23,606 nucleotides of DNA from a virus. The stretch is from the IMG/VR virus record IMGVR_UViG_3300034135_000002, positions 1 to 23,606 of that record, one strand, 5' to 3'. Under the pieces are notes generated by a model. The model worked only from the letters and a program-made list of their open reading frames with translations. It ran no database searches and had not been told where the DNA came from. Position 1 is the stretch's first letter. Each line of letters opens with the position of its first letter. The position numbers and the translations under genes were made by a program. Positions 5,607 through 11,600 of the stretch are shown piece by piece.

Positions 5607-6191
5607 ATGAGTAAGTTTAAGGTAGGCGATGAAGTCACGATAAAAAGGTGTGACATTCATGGGGAGGGCATTCCATGCTACCACGTGGGTGAACTGAAGT
5701 CACCATATAAGATTACCAGTGCGGATTATGGCCGTGCCTACCCCTATCGGTTAAATGAGGACGATTCTGAATGGAACGATAACGAACTAGAACTTGTAAC
5801 AACAAATAATGGGGATAAATCAGTGACACGACGTACATTTAAATTAATCAAAGATAGCCCAACTATGAAAAAGGGCGCAATCCTACAAGAGCAATGCGAT
5901 GACGGTACACAGCCATACACCCTGTTAAATGCTGAGACACATAGCCTAGACCCCTCATTTAGTATCAGCATAGCCAAGCGCTCAATTGTAGAAGAACAGC
6001 CTAAGTGGTTCATAGAAGTTTTCAAGGCAGCCCCAGAGTGGTTAACCTCTGAAGAGCTAGAAGCATACAAGGCGTTCATGCAAAAGAACAAGCCTGCTAA
6101 GGCCAAGACCGCCACGCCCGCCGTTACTAAGAAATCAGGATGGACACCAGCGCGCCGAGCAGCTCAAATCAAACGAATTAAAAAAGCTTGA
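5607..6191 (+). CDS. SH3-like protein with basic tail (194 aa)
   Basis: GAGGAG at 5594-5599 precedes ATG 5607. The N-terminus (FKVGDEVTIKRCDIHG...VGELKSPYKI) resembles the opening of the protein at 2498-2950 and fits an SH3-like barrel. The middle is a beta-rich domain (TFKLIKDSPTMKKGAILQ). The C-terminal 45 residues are Lys/Ala-rich and end GWTPARRAAQIKRIKKA, a basic tail that should bind DNA or RNA. Followed directly by a strong terminator at 6216. Function unknown. Confidence 0.75.
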   Translation: MSKFKVGDEVTIKRCDIHGEGIPCYHVGELKSPYKITSADYGRAYPYRLNEDDSEWNDNELELVTTNNGDKSVTRRTFKLIKDSPTMKKGAILQEQCDDGTQPYTLLNAETHSLDPSFSISIAKRSIVEEQPKWFIEVFKAAPEWLTSEELEAYKAFMQKNKPAKAKTATPAVTKKSGWTPARRAAQIKRIKKA

Positions 6192-6215
6192 TCAGCCAAG
6201 CGTAAATAACAATAT

Positions 6216-6236
6216 GCGGCCTAGGGCCGTTTTTTA
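6216..6236 (+). terminator. Intrinsic terminator
   Basis: GCGGCC at 6216-6221 pairs with GGCCGT at 6225-6230 around a three-base loop and runs into seven T (6230-6236). Clear rho-independent form. It closes the 1748-6191 group; the next gene starts 17 bases on with its own AAGGAG. Confidence 0.85.
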
Positions 6237-6253
6237 TAACAAGGAGAGTAATT

Positions 6254-6484
6254 ATGGCCTTAGTTAGCCACGAAGATTTCGTAGTAGCTTGGACTACTTC
6301 GTCATCACTAGAAGATGTAATACGAGACACAAAAATGACCAAGGCTGCGTGTTCTGCACGAGCCAATATGTTACGCAAGGCAGGGGTAAGGCTTAAGAAA
6401 ATGCCGAGTAATAGGGCTCTAGATAACTTACGAATTTCTCAGCTCAACTCCCTTATTAATAAACATTCAGTAAAGGGGGCCTAA
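6254..6484 (+). CDS. Small helix-turn-helix-like protein (76 aa)
   Basis: AAGGAG at 6241-6246 precedes ATG 6254. The sequence FVVAWTTSSSLEDVIRDTKMTKAACSARANMLRKAGVRLKKM has the spacing of a helix-turn-helix in which the second helix samples 'TKAACSARANMLRK', a pattern seen in many small phage and giant-phage regulators. Basic tail. It probably binds DNA. First gene after the 6216 terminator. Confidence 0.68.
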   Translation: MALVSHEDFVVAWTTSSSLEDVIRDTKMTKAACSARANMLRKAGVRLKKMPSNRALDNLRISQLNSLINKHSVKGA

Positions 6485-6485
6485 G

Positions 6486-6686
6486 GTGGCCGGGACAAAA
6501 GAAGGCGCAGCTAAGGCCCAAGCCACTATAAAAGCAAAGTACGGTGAGAACTTTTTTAAGGTTATCGGCACTACCGGCGGGAAAAACGGCCGTACTGGAG
6601 GCTTCTTTGCTAACAGGGAGTTGGCGAGTCGAGCTGGCCGAATCGGAGGACTTAAAAGCCGCCGGACAAAGATGAATGAAAAATAA
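6486..6686 (+). CDS. KGG/GsiB-like small basic protein (66 aa)
   Basis: GTG start at 6486 with GGGG at 6476-6479 upstream. The product is Gly/Lys/Arg-rich with KYGENFFKVIGTTGGKNGRTGGF and AGRIGGLKSRR, matching the 'KGG' motif of general-stress GsiB-like proteins and their common phage relatives. Such proteins are highly hydrophilic; phage versions probably bind nucleic acid. The GTG start is unusual among its neighbours. Confidence 0.72.
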   Translation: MAGTKEGAAKAQATIKAKYGENFFKVIGTTGGKNGRTGGFFANRELASRAGRIGGLKSRRTKMNEK

Positions 6687-6706
6687 AAGGCTAAAGGTGG
6701 ATTTAC

Positions 6707-6928
6707 ATGGATGGCCCAGCAATTACGAAGAGGCCGGACACATTAAGCGTGGTCGGCTTCTTCCCAGGAAGAAAAAGAATAGAGCGAATAAAAAGGCGTC
6801 TTTGGCAGCTTATGGGAGTCGCAATTATCGGGTGCTCACTTGGATTATTCGTACTACCAAGGCCGCTTACCTTCGCCTTCGCTTGGATAGTCGAAAACAT
6901 AAGTGAGTGGATGGAGGTATTACTGTAA
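6707..6928 (+). CDS. Small membrane protein (73 aa)
   Basis: AAGGTGG at 6694-6700 precedes ATG 6707. Residues 1-32 are hydrophilic and basic (GRKRIERIKRR), residues 33-50 form a hydrophobic helix, and 53-65 are a second, weaker one. The basic flank predicts the N-terminus inside the cell. It is preferred over the competing frame starting at 6676 because of its binding site and its TAATG join to the next gene. Function unknown; a second membrane candidate besides 1289-1582. Confidence 0.6.
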   Translation: MDGPAITKRPDTLSVVGFFPGRKRIERIKRRLWQLMGVAIIGCSLGLFVLPRPLTFAFAWIVENISEWMEVLL

Positions 6929-7260
6929 TGCCAAAAGGCATAGAGCACGTAAGGCTCGCAGCTGAGCAAATAAAGGCACGGAAAAACACTCGTATCGTAG
7001 AGGCTGCTAAACCTCGTCAGAAACATCAGTCAGTTATGGCCCGCATCTACGATACACAGAACAGTAACGCCATGAAGATGCGCTACCTCATTATCCGTGC
7101 CTGTAAGCTTTGCCACCACGCAGAGCCAATGAATCTTACGTACGACACAGACTACCCATTACTCAGCAGAGTAAATATTCATTATGACGCTCAAGGTATG
7201 GGGTCTTACTGCGTACTTAAGCATATGGACTTGAACGAAGGAGAAAGAAGTGACCATTAA
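6928..7260 (+). CDS. CxxC/CxxxH small protein (110 aa)
   Basis: ATG 6928 overlaps the preceding TAA; GGAGG at 6912-6916 lies 11 bases upstream. The N-terminal half is basic (KARKNTRIVEAAKPRQKHQ). The C-terminal half has CKLCHH and a distal YCVLKH, likely metal ligands. The same two-part layout recurs in the next two genes. Family not recognised. Confidence 0.65.
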   Translation: MPKGIEHVRLAAEQIKARKNTRIVEAAKPRQKHQSVMARIYDTQNSNAMKMRYLIIRACKLCHHAEPMNLTYDTDYPLLSRVNIHYDAQGMGSYCVLKHMDLNEGERSDH

Positions 7261-7438
7261 AAAATATGGAAAGTGCGCCACATGCCAACTACCTACGACA
7301 GAGATACGCGAGTTTCATGAGAGCATCGACATGTTCCAGGGGCCAACTAAGCCCGGTATCAGTAAACAGATTGAAGACAGCGTGCGTGACTTCCGTGATG
7401 AGGCTATGTTTTGTGAGGCTCATTATGAGGAGAAGTAG
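7250..7438 (+). CDS. CxxC...FCxxH small protein (62 aa)
   Basis: GTG start at 7250 with AAGGAG at 7239-7244, overlapping the previous gene by 11 bases. The product has CATC near the N-terminus and MFCEAHYEEK at the end, a zinc-ribbon-like split pair. The linker between the two knuckles is about 35 residues with acidic helix character (KQIEDSVRDFRDEA). Function unknown. Confidence 0.68.
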   Translation: MTIKKYGKCATCQLPTTEIREFHESIDMFQGPTKPGISKQIEDSVRDFRDEAMFCEAHYEEK

Positions 7439-7568
7439 CGTAGCCCAAGTCTGGAGGCACGCCCGATGCAGACTAGTTAACAAGATGGTTCGTGGCGCGT
7501 ACTGTGGCAAAGCTGAAATGTACTGTACTCAACATAAGGAATTTGTAAGGGAGATACCCATATCATGA
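7425..7568 (+). CDS. Small basic YCxxH protein (47 aa)
   Basis: ATG 7425 lies inside the end of the previous gene, with GAGG at 7414-7417 well spaced. The product is basic (MRRSSVAQVWRHARCRLVNK) and contains AYCGKAEMYCTQHKEF, so three Cys and one His are placed as in its neighbours' second knuckle. The frame is open further upstream, but that part only shadows the 7250 gene. It ends in an ATGA overlap. Confidence 0.5.
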   Translation: MRRSSVAQVWRHARCRLVNKMVRGAYCGKAEMYCTQHKEFVREIPIS

Positions 7569-7657
7569 CCACTACTACACGAGGTGCGGAGAATGGAGCT
7601 GTTAGTATGACCGTCTCCGAGGACTCCATACAGCCAGAGGGAGGGGCAAGTGTCTAG
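7565..7657 (+). CDS. Very small acidic protein (30 aa)
   Basis: Starts in an ATGA overlap at 7565 and overlaps the next GTG start by eight bases, so it bridges two genes. AGGGAG lies 12 bases upstream. The product is Thr/Ser/Gly/Glu-rich (MTTTTRGAENGAVSMTVSED) with no recognisable fold. It could be a coupling peptide rather than a functional protein. Its end carries GAGGGAGGGG, the binding site for 7650. Confidence 0.4.
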   Translation: MTTTTRGAENGAVSMTVSEDSIQPEGGASV

Positions 7658-7904
7658 CGAAGCTGTAGAAAAGCGAATCGGTAAAGAATGGGCTGTGCCT
7701 AATCAGTACCATAACTTTCCTGCGGCTGTCGTATACATGTCAGATTATGGCTATAAGCGTGTCAGATGCCCGATTAAAGATTGCCGGTATGACGGCTTTA
7801 GTACTGGGTTTAATCAGCACTACGCCAGGACTCATGCGCCTGACCAGTGGCGACAGAAAGCCAAGCGAGTACTAAAAGCATTGAAGCAGAAGGAAGATTT
7901 ATGA
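7650..7904 (+). CDS. C2H2 zinc-finger-like protein (84 aa)
   Basis: GTG start at 7650, five bases after a purine-rich GAGGGAGGGG. The core RCPIKDCRYDGFSTGFNQHYARTH gives Cys-x4-Cys-x11-His-x4-His, a C2H2-type finger with aromatic and Phe core residues in the right places. The C-terminal helix is basic (QWRQKAKRVLKALKQKEDL). Probably binds DNA or protein. C2H2 fingers are uncommon in bacteria but found in phages and in Ros/MucR-type regulators, to which this shows no wider match. Confidence 0.68.
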   Translation: MSSEAVEKRIGKEWAVPNQYHNFPAAVVYMSDYGYKRVRCPIKDCRYDGFSTGFNQHYARTHAPDQWRQKAKRVLKALKQKEDL

Positions 7905-8410
7905 GCAAAGTTATACAAAACAAAGCAAGCCGCCCAGACGGGCAACGCTATGACAAGGTAGACATCTACACGGTACCCCGCTATAAAGAGTCAGAGCTCT
8001 CTGGTGATGAGTGGCGAGTGTGCGCTGCTGCCGACCTTTATTACAAGGGCCATAGGATAAAGACTATGACCTTCAGCGATGTGGACACAGCAATGCGATA
8101 CCTAGATGGGGCACTTGTTTGCTGGCGCGAAAATGGCGAAGGCTATACTCGACCTGACGATTCCTACCTATGCGATCAGGAGTCCTGTGCAGAAATTGCT
8201 GACGTTAAGTATAAGCGTCTACGTGGCTTCACGGATAGGGGTGACCCTGAAACGCTCTACGACTGGAACCTCTATCGAGTGTTCTGCGACCAACACAAAA
8301 CGCGAGGTGATTGCGCTTTAGACGACTCGGACCAGAACTATGAGCAGGTAGACTTTCTGCCAGATGAGCAATCAGCGCTAGAGCGGCTTCGCCAAGGCGG
8401 TGAGCTATGA
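7901..8410 (+). CDS. Cys/His-containing protein of unknown function (169 aa)
   Basis: I start at ATG 7901, in an ATGA overlap with the finger gene and preceded by GAAGGAAG; the earlier in-frame ATG at 7847 lies inside that gene. Residues 1-80 read as an alpha/beta domain (RYDKVDIYTVPRYKESEL, RIKTMTFSDVDTAMRYLDG). Then come CDQESC, a long linker, and RVFCDQHKTRGDC, repeating the CxxC...FCxxH pattern of its neighbours in a larger protein. The tail is acidic. No family recognised. Confidence 0.7.
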   Translation: MSKVIQNKASRPDGQRYDKVDIYTVPRYKESELSGDEWRVCAAADLYYKGHRIKTMTFSDVDTAMRYLDGALVCWRENGEGYTRPDDSYLCDQESCAEIADVKYKRLRGFTDRGDPETLYDWNLYRVFCDQHKTRGDCALDDSDQNYEQVDFLPDEQSALERLRQGGEL

Positions 8411-8682
8411 GCGCAAAGGATGCGTTTGACAAATTTGAAGATCAGATGCGCCAAGACACGATTGGTGACGAAGCGCATCAGAAGCTTTTTGCTCTAGCCA
8501 AGGAGCTAGAGGCCAAAGATGCAGTGAGGTACAAGAAGATTATTGAACGTTGCCGAAATGGTCATTACCACGATTTTGCTACAAAGGCTACCTTCCCCAA
8601 GATGGATATGCACAACGACTTGATAGCAGTTGAGCTGACGGACGTGGATAGTCGTATGCAAGATGGCGAGTTTGACTCCTAA
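8407..8682 (+). CDS. Helical charged protein (91 aa)
   Basis: ATG 8407 overlaps the previous TGA (ATGA); GGTGAG at 8399-8404 is upstream. The first 60 residues are highly charged and helical (DKFEDQMRQDTIGDEAHQKLFALAKELEAKDAVRYKKIIER), followed by a RNGHYHDF segment and an acidic end. May be a small coiled-coil. No family recognised. Confidence 0.65.
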   Translation: MSAKDAFDKFEDQMRQDTIGDEAHQKLFALAKELEAKDAVRYKKIIERCRNGHYHDFATKATFPKMDMHNDLIAVELTDVDSRMQDGEFDS

Positions 8683-8714
8683 TAACTACTAATACACTTA
8701 TGGAGGATAAATAA

Positions 8715-8900
8715 ATGGCAGTTTATATGGTACTTACAGTTATGCTTCACTGCGATACTTGCAAAAAGTACCTCGGAAAACTTGATTTCGATGCTGCAAT
8801 AGCACGTGAGCTAACAGATCATACTAAAGTTACATGTCCTGAATGTGAAATTAAGAGAGACTCTACCCCTGATCAAACGAGCATAGGGGAGGATAAATAG
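8715..8900 (+). CDS. Zinc-ribbon-like small protein (61 aa)
   Basis: TGGAGG at 8700-8705 precedes ATG 8715. Two CxxC knuckles (HCDTCKKYLGK and VTCPECEIK) are about 28 residues apart, the classical zinc-ribbon arrangement. The short N-terminus is hydrophobic and strand-like. Small phage zinc ribbons can bind nucleic acid or modify host RNA polymerase, but nothing here fixes the target. Confidence 0.7.
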   Translation: MAVYMVLTVMLHCDTCKKYLGKLDFDAAIARELTDHTKVTCPECEIKRDSTPDQTSIGEDK

Positions 8901-9164
8901 ATGACACGATACGAGCTAGAAAAGTGGCGCGAGACATTCACTAAGGACATCTTCGACAACGCCAACCAGTTTCTGCCAGTTGTGCAAAAGGTCATATCAG
9001 GCGAGATTGACGAGGACGAGTTTTCAACCGAGGTTGTCAAGCTGACGCAGAACGCCCGAACCTATGACGATTACAAAAAGCGGATGGCAGACTTTATCGA
9101 GGAATACGCTAAAGAGCTGGCCAAGGCTGCCCCCGTCCAAGAGACAGATGCGGAGGGGGTATGA
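8901..9164 (+). CDS. Acidic helical protein (87 aa)
   Basis: GGGGAGG at 8886-8892 precedes ATG 8901, which directly follows the previous TAG. Charged and helical throughout (RYELEKWRETFTKDIFDN, DYKKRMADFIEEYAKELAKAA), with an acidic tail; no Cys, no membrane segment. Ends in an ATGA overlap. No family recognised. Confidence 0.65.
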   Translation: MTRYELEKWRETFTKDIFDNANQFLPVVQKVISGEIDEDEFSTEVVKLTQNARTYDDYKKRMADFIEEYAKELAKAAPVQETDAEGV

Positions 9165-9517
9165 AAAAGTCATTAACGCTAGCCTTAACGCCAAGTGTTA
9201 AATTGCGACCGGGACAAGCGCATTTATATGGCTTCATCGTTAGCAAGCATAAGGCTGGTGACACCATAAGCCTGCCAGAGGTGATCGAGCAATACAGCAA
9301 ATACGGCAACCAGCACTCTCGGAGTGGGAAGTCTTACTATTATCGTTATGACTGGGAGAAACACAGCCAGTGCTTAGAGCCTCTTGAGGGCGACGAGCTG
9401 CGTACCTATGCTGTGCAATGGTTCATTCGCAACCTAGGGATTTTTGTAGTCAAAGGTTTGCTAACTGCCATACCTACGATGGAACTATCTCAGTTACAAA
9501 TTGAGGGGCAATCATGA
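9161..9517 (+). CDS. Unknown protein (118 aa)
   Basis: GGAGGGGG at 9152-9159 sits immediately upstream of ATG 9161. The product has a basic N-terminal strand region, then RPGQAHLYGFIVSKHKAGDTISLPEVIEQYSKYGNQ, where 'switch to helix' spacing suggests a small winged-helix or helical domain, then an Arg/Tyr-rich stretch (SYYYRYDWEKHSQ) and a helical end (RTYAVQWFIRNLGIFVVKG). Possible regulator; not recognised. Confidence 0.65.
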   Translation: MKKSLTLALTPSVKLRPGQAHLYGFIVSKHKAGDTISLPEVIEQYSKYGNQHSRSGKSYYYRYDWEKHSQCLEPLEGDELRTYAVQWFIRNLGIFVVKGLLTAIPTMELSQLQIEGQS

Positions 9518-9873
9518 CCGCCCAACCCCAGCAACCAGCCGAGCCTCAAAGTAGGGAGGAGCCTTTAGCCGCAATGCGCGCTAAAATAGTCACCCTCCTT
9601 GATTCTGATGTTACCTACCTAATACCACCTGAGATGGATAGCACACAATGGTATGCTGATCAGCTGGAGACAATAATGCGTGAGGCAGCGGAAGCCCTTG
9701 TAGCAGAACGGGCGCTCAAAGCACGGATTGATGAAAACAACTATCACTTTGGGCGCCCTCTTATGATAGCCGAAATACATGGTGAAGTAGTTTCTGGAGT
9801 GCCGATAGGCCGCGTAAGTAAGCGTCAAGCCGAGCTTCAGCAACAACTCAAAGATATGGAGAAGAAAGTATGA
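9514..9873 (+). CDS. Helical protein of unknown function (119 aa)
   Basis: ATGA overlap at both ends. A Pro/Gln-rich start is followed by two helical segments (YADQLETIMREAAEALVAERALKARID and VSKRQAELQQQLKDMEKK), the second likely a short coiled coil. A GAGGGG site lies just upstream of ATG 9514. No family recognised; the helical order resembles the product of 10004-10342. Confidence 0.62.
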   Translation: MTAQPQQPAEPQSREEPLAAMRAKIVTLLDSDVTYLIPPEMDSTQWYADQLETIMREAAEALVAERALKARIDENNYHFGRPLMIAEIHGEVVSGVPIGRVSKRQAELQQQLKDMEKKV

Positions 9874-10007
9874 GCAAACGTAGATTCAGATTCAGCAACG
9901 GTACTACGCAAAACCGCTCCAAATCTGGTAAGCCGGTGTGGTTATGGAAATGGACTGCTGACGCTTGGCATACATATAAGCAAAAGAGAAAGGATGGGAA
10001 GATATGA
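9870..10007 (+). CDS. Small strongly basic protein (45 aa)
   Basis: ATG 9870 and TGA 10005-10007 overlap both neighbours by four bases. The product is Arg/Lys/Trp-rich (MSKRRFRFSNGTTQNRSKSG, then VWLWKWTADAWHTYKQKRK), unlike the acidic proteins on each side. Probably binds nucleic acid; no family recognised. Confidence 0.55.
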   Translation: MSKRRFRFSNGTTQNRSKSGKPVWLWKWTADAWHTYKQKRKDGKI

Positions 10008-10342
10008 GTAGCCCTGACCCCTCCACCGCTCCTATGGGGGAGATACGAGAAGCTGCACATAAGACCATGGACGCTTACTTAGATGCAGGCGGCCCTAGCG
10101 ATTTCTTGATTGTTAGTCGAGAGGAATTAGAGCTTAGCCTCGGCACTACCATTTCAGCGGCCATTAAAGCAGAGAGGGAGAGACTACTGGAAGAATTAGA
10201 GAGTAGGGTCGTACAAGCGTGGGATAAAAAAGTTATCGATAGGGCAGCGAAGATAAATCAACCAGCACCGGCTTATGAGGCAGTGCCATTGCATTACATT
10301 CGCGGCCTACTAAAGTCCCAGGCAGAGAAGGAGAAACAATGA
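10004..10342 (+). CDS. Helical protein of unknown function (112 aa)
   Basis: GGGAAG at 9996-10001 precedes ATG 10004. A Pro/Ser-rich start, helix-forming EIREAAHKTMDAYLDAGG, then IVSREELELSLGTTISAAIKAERERLLEELESRV, a likely long helix or coiled coil. Charged Lys/Glu tail. Ends in an ATGA overlap with a 30-codon frame. No family recognised. Confidence 0.62.
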   Translation: MSSPDPSTAPMGEIREAAHKTMDAYLDAGGPSDFLIVSREELELSLGTTISAAIKAERERLLEELESRVVQAWDKKVIDRAAKINQPAPAYEAVPLHYIRGLLKSQAEKEKQ

Positions 10343-10431
10343 AGCCAAGTATATTTTGCTATGCTAAACGGTGCTTTAGAATTTGCAGCCCATGGTGGAT
10401 TGGCTATCGCAGCAAACATAACCCATTCTAG
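10339..10431 (+). CDS. Very small Cys-containing protein (30 aa)
   Basis: ATG 10339 overlaps the previous TGA, with AAGGAG at 10327-10332 well placed. The product MKPSIFCYAKRCFRICSPWW is basic, aromatic and has three Cys, followed by IGYRSKHNPF. The ribosome site and coupling favour translation, but a frame this short could be chance. Confidence 0.42.
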   Translation: MKPSIFCYAKRCFRICSPWWIGYRSKHNPF

Positions 10432-10452
10432 GAGGCATAGTACAATACCTAC

Positions 10453-10584
10453 ATGCCCCCCTTCCGTAAAGAGAAACCCAAAACAATCTACAAAATAGTA
10501 GATGGTCACCTAGTACCCTTCAACACTCCAGATATACCGGAGCAAGTTGAAGGGTGTAGTTGTGTAGATGGTAGTAGCCCCTAG
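10453..10584 (+). CDS. Possible small protein (43 aa) over a strong hairpin
   Basis: The frame from ATG 10453 encodes 43 residues (ending in a GCSCVDGSSP stretch), but the nearest binding site, GGAGG at 10431-10435, is 17 bases upstream, too far. The same DNA contains a 14-pair hairpin at 10513-10557. Either a real small gene or part of the non-coding region that follows. I cannot decide from sequence. Confidence 0.33.
   Translation: MPPFRKEKPKTIYKIVDGHLVPFNTPDIPEQVEGCSCVDGSSP
10513..10557 (+). other. Strong hairpin inside or replacing a small gene
   Basis: 10515-10524 pairs perfectly with 10546-10555 (10 pairs, plus two G-U outside), and after a 1x3 internal loop 10526-10529 pairs with 10539-10542 around a nine-base loop. 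No T tract follows, so it is not an ordinary terminator. It lies just upstream of the promoter-like site at 10602. Confidence 0.6.
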
Positions 10585-10638
10585 CAATTACCCCTTAAAT
10601 ATGCTATGATGCAAGCAACTTGAGGCGTTAGCAATTAC
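10582..10638 (+). repeat. Direct decamer repeat TAGCAATTAC flanking a promoter
   Basis: TAGCAATTAC occurs at 10582-10591 and again at 10629-10638; the core GCAATTA occurs a third time at 10673-10679. The first copy covers the expected -35 position of the promoter at 10602 and the second lies within the terminator hairpin. Two perfect ten-base copies 47 bases apart look like operator sites, although no repressor gene is visible in the window. Confidence 0.55.
10602..10610 (+). promoter_or_regulatory. Extended -10 promoter candidate (TGCTATGAT)
   Basis: TG at 10602-10603, one base, TATGAT at 10605-10610. The -35 position (about 10582-10587) reads TAGCAA, a poor match, as is usual for extended -10 promoters. 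Start would be near 10617, directly before the terminator hairpin at 10623. It shares TGCTA with the site at 16-24. It may serve the late genes or the RNA at 10676. Confidence 0.5.
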
Positions 10639-10658
10639 TGTTGACGCCTTTTTCTTTT
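10623..10658 (+). terminator. Intrinsic terminator just after a promoter-like site
   Basis: AGGCGT at 10623-10628 pairs with ACGCCT at 10644-10649, with CAA/TTG (10632-10634/10641-10643) pairing inside, followed by TTTTTCTTTT to 10658. A clear rho-independent form. It may end upstream transcription, or act on the 10602 transcript as an attenuator that late-gene transcription must pass. Confidence 0.75.
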
Positions 10659-10675
10659 GTATAAAGTTTAAGGCA

Positions 10676-10835
10676 ATTAGTAACCATCAGAGGCTCGTTG
10701 CTTCGGCACGTGTCTAGTACGTTGGATTCATGACTTTGCAGTATGCTAGGAACCTCAAGTTTTTAGTACTCAACCATGCAAGGTACCCACCCACACGGCC
10801 CGTGGACTATCCATGGGCCTCTGATGGAGACTAAT
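10676..10835 (+). ncRNA. Branched structured RNA candidate, unknown class
   Basis: P1 is formed by 10684-10694 with 10817-10827 (11 perfect pairs), extended past a 2x2 internal loop by 10676-10681 with 10830-10835. Inside it: P2, a hairpin capped by a C(TTCG)G tetraloop (10696-10701/10706-10710, T10698 bulged); P5, 10723-10727 with 10809-10813, enclosing P3, a long hairpin (10733-10743, 10746-10753 with 10759-10769, 10777-10784, about 19 pairs), and P4, 10791-10805. The tetraloop and the nested junctions argue strongly for RNA. Stops break all plus frames. It is about 85 bases before the first late gene and some 1.4 kb before TerS. No known class recognised. It is not a tRNA or tmRNA by sequence. 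Confidence 0.65.
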
Positions 10836-10846
10836 ACCCAAGAGAA

Positions 10847-10886
10847 GCTCGTAGGTGAGCAGTCAAAGCCTCAGCAGGCTTATTTG
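10847..10886 (+). other. Two small hairpins after the branched RNA; possible 3' end
   Basis: GCTC/GAGC at 10847-10850/10857-10860, then AAGCCT/AGGCTT at 10866-10871/10876-10881 with a four-base loop followed by ATTTGT. The second has the shape of a weak terminator, and may mark the end of the RNA that starts upstream. The region 10887-10920 only holds the binding site for the next gene. Confidence 0.42.
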
Positions 10887-10920
10887 TCATATCAAAAGTT
10901 ACTAACAAAGGTGGGCAATC

Positions 10921-10983
10921 ATGGACGACATAGAAGTAACCGTAATAGTGGTTGATGATCTTAATAAGGTTAGGGGGTTGTAG
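10921..10983 (+). CDS. Twenty-residue frame before the late genes
   Basis: ATG 10921 follows AAGGTGGG at 10908-10915, well placed, and the frame ends at TAG 10981-10983, next to the GTG of the following gene. The product is acidic (MDDIEVTVIVVDDLNKVRGL). It may be a leader peptide that couples translation to the next gene rather than a functional protein. Its last codons hold the GGGGG used by GTG 10984. Confidence 0.4.
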   Translation: MDDIEVTVIVVDDLNKVRGL

Positions 10984-11226
10984 GTGAAAACAGATCCACT
11001 AACGGGAATAAAGATAGTCTACGACAAGCGCATCAAAGTAGGTTATTCACGCTGGGATAACAAAGGTAGGTTCTTGCGCATGAACCCAAAGACAAAGCCA
11101 ACTTTAGAAAGAGGCATTGCTTACGCCAACGCCCAGCACATGTTTAAGCGGCTAGACTTACGTGGCTATTACTCGCCTCAAGTACTGCTCAACCCTCCTA
11201 TATTACTTACGAAAGGTATCGCATGA
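10984..11226 (+). CDS. Small basic protein of unknown function (80 aa)
   Basis: GTG start at 10984 with AGGGGG at 10972-10977. Basic, with KRIKVGYSRWDNKGRFLRMN and RLDLRGYYSPQVLL, probably beta-rich. First full gene after the 10676 RNA; ends in an ATGA overlap. No family recognised. Confidence 0.62.
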   Translation: MKTDPLTGIKIVYDKRIKVGYSRWDNKGRFLRMNPKTKPTLERGIAYANAQHMFKRLDLRGYYSPQVLLNPPILLTKGIA

Positions 11227-11600
11227 CCAACCAAGACCACAAAGCCATATTAGGGCGTGCTATAAAGAAGGCTATTAGTAATGGATGGCAACCTTACGAG
11301 GGCATAGACTCCTCGATGCTTGCATGGGATATATCAAGAACACGCGTCATCTTCCGCTATAAAGACATAGCGCCGCTGGGCGAACATTCTTGGTATGGCA
11401 TGATGTTCAGCCATGAGTTCGCAAAAGCTTTATGGGGCGAGGAAAGAGAGTGGAACGTGGCTGGGCGCGAAGAGGAGGACGGTTCTGGCTATAGTGGTTA
11501 CGTAATTCCATATTGGCAGGGAATGCTCCAGCAAATGGTCGTAGCCAAAGATCGTATAGCCTACCTAGCCTCCCACCTGCCAGTAGAGGAGAGCGAATAG
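11223..11600 (+). CDS. Conserved-looking phage protein of unknown function (125 aa)
   Basis: ATG 11223 overlaps the previous TGA. Typical traits of a common phage accessory protein are FSHEFAKALWGEE near the centre and, towards the end, YWQGMLQQMVVAKDRIAYLASHL. I recall similar 'HDFAKALWG ... LQQMV...YL' proteins in many phages without a known role. Soluble, no Cys. Ends directly at the ATG of the next gene. Confidence 0.72.
   Translation: MTNQDHKAILGRAIKKAISNGWQPYEGIDSSMLAWDISRTRVIFRYKDIAPLGEHSWYGMMFSHEFAKALWGEEREWNVAGREEEDGSGYSGYVIPYWQGMLQQMVVAKDRIAYLASHLPVEESE

Noticed and set aside
6676-6906. A Lys/Arg-rich 76-residue frame
   Set aside because: Overlaps 6707-6928 in another frame, lacks a well-spaced binding site, and its basic composition looks like a frame shadow.
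10676-10835. tRNA, group I intron or known riboswitch
   Set aside because: No tRNA T arm, no intron core sequences and no split flanking gene; no aptamer consensus that I recognise.
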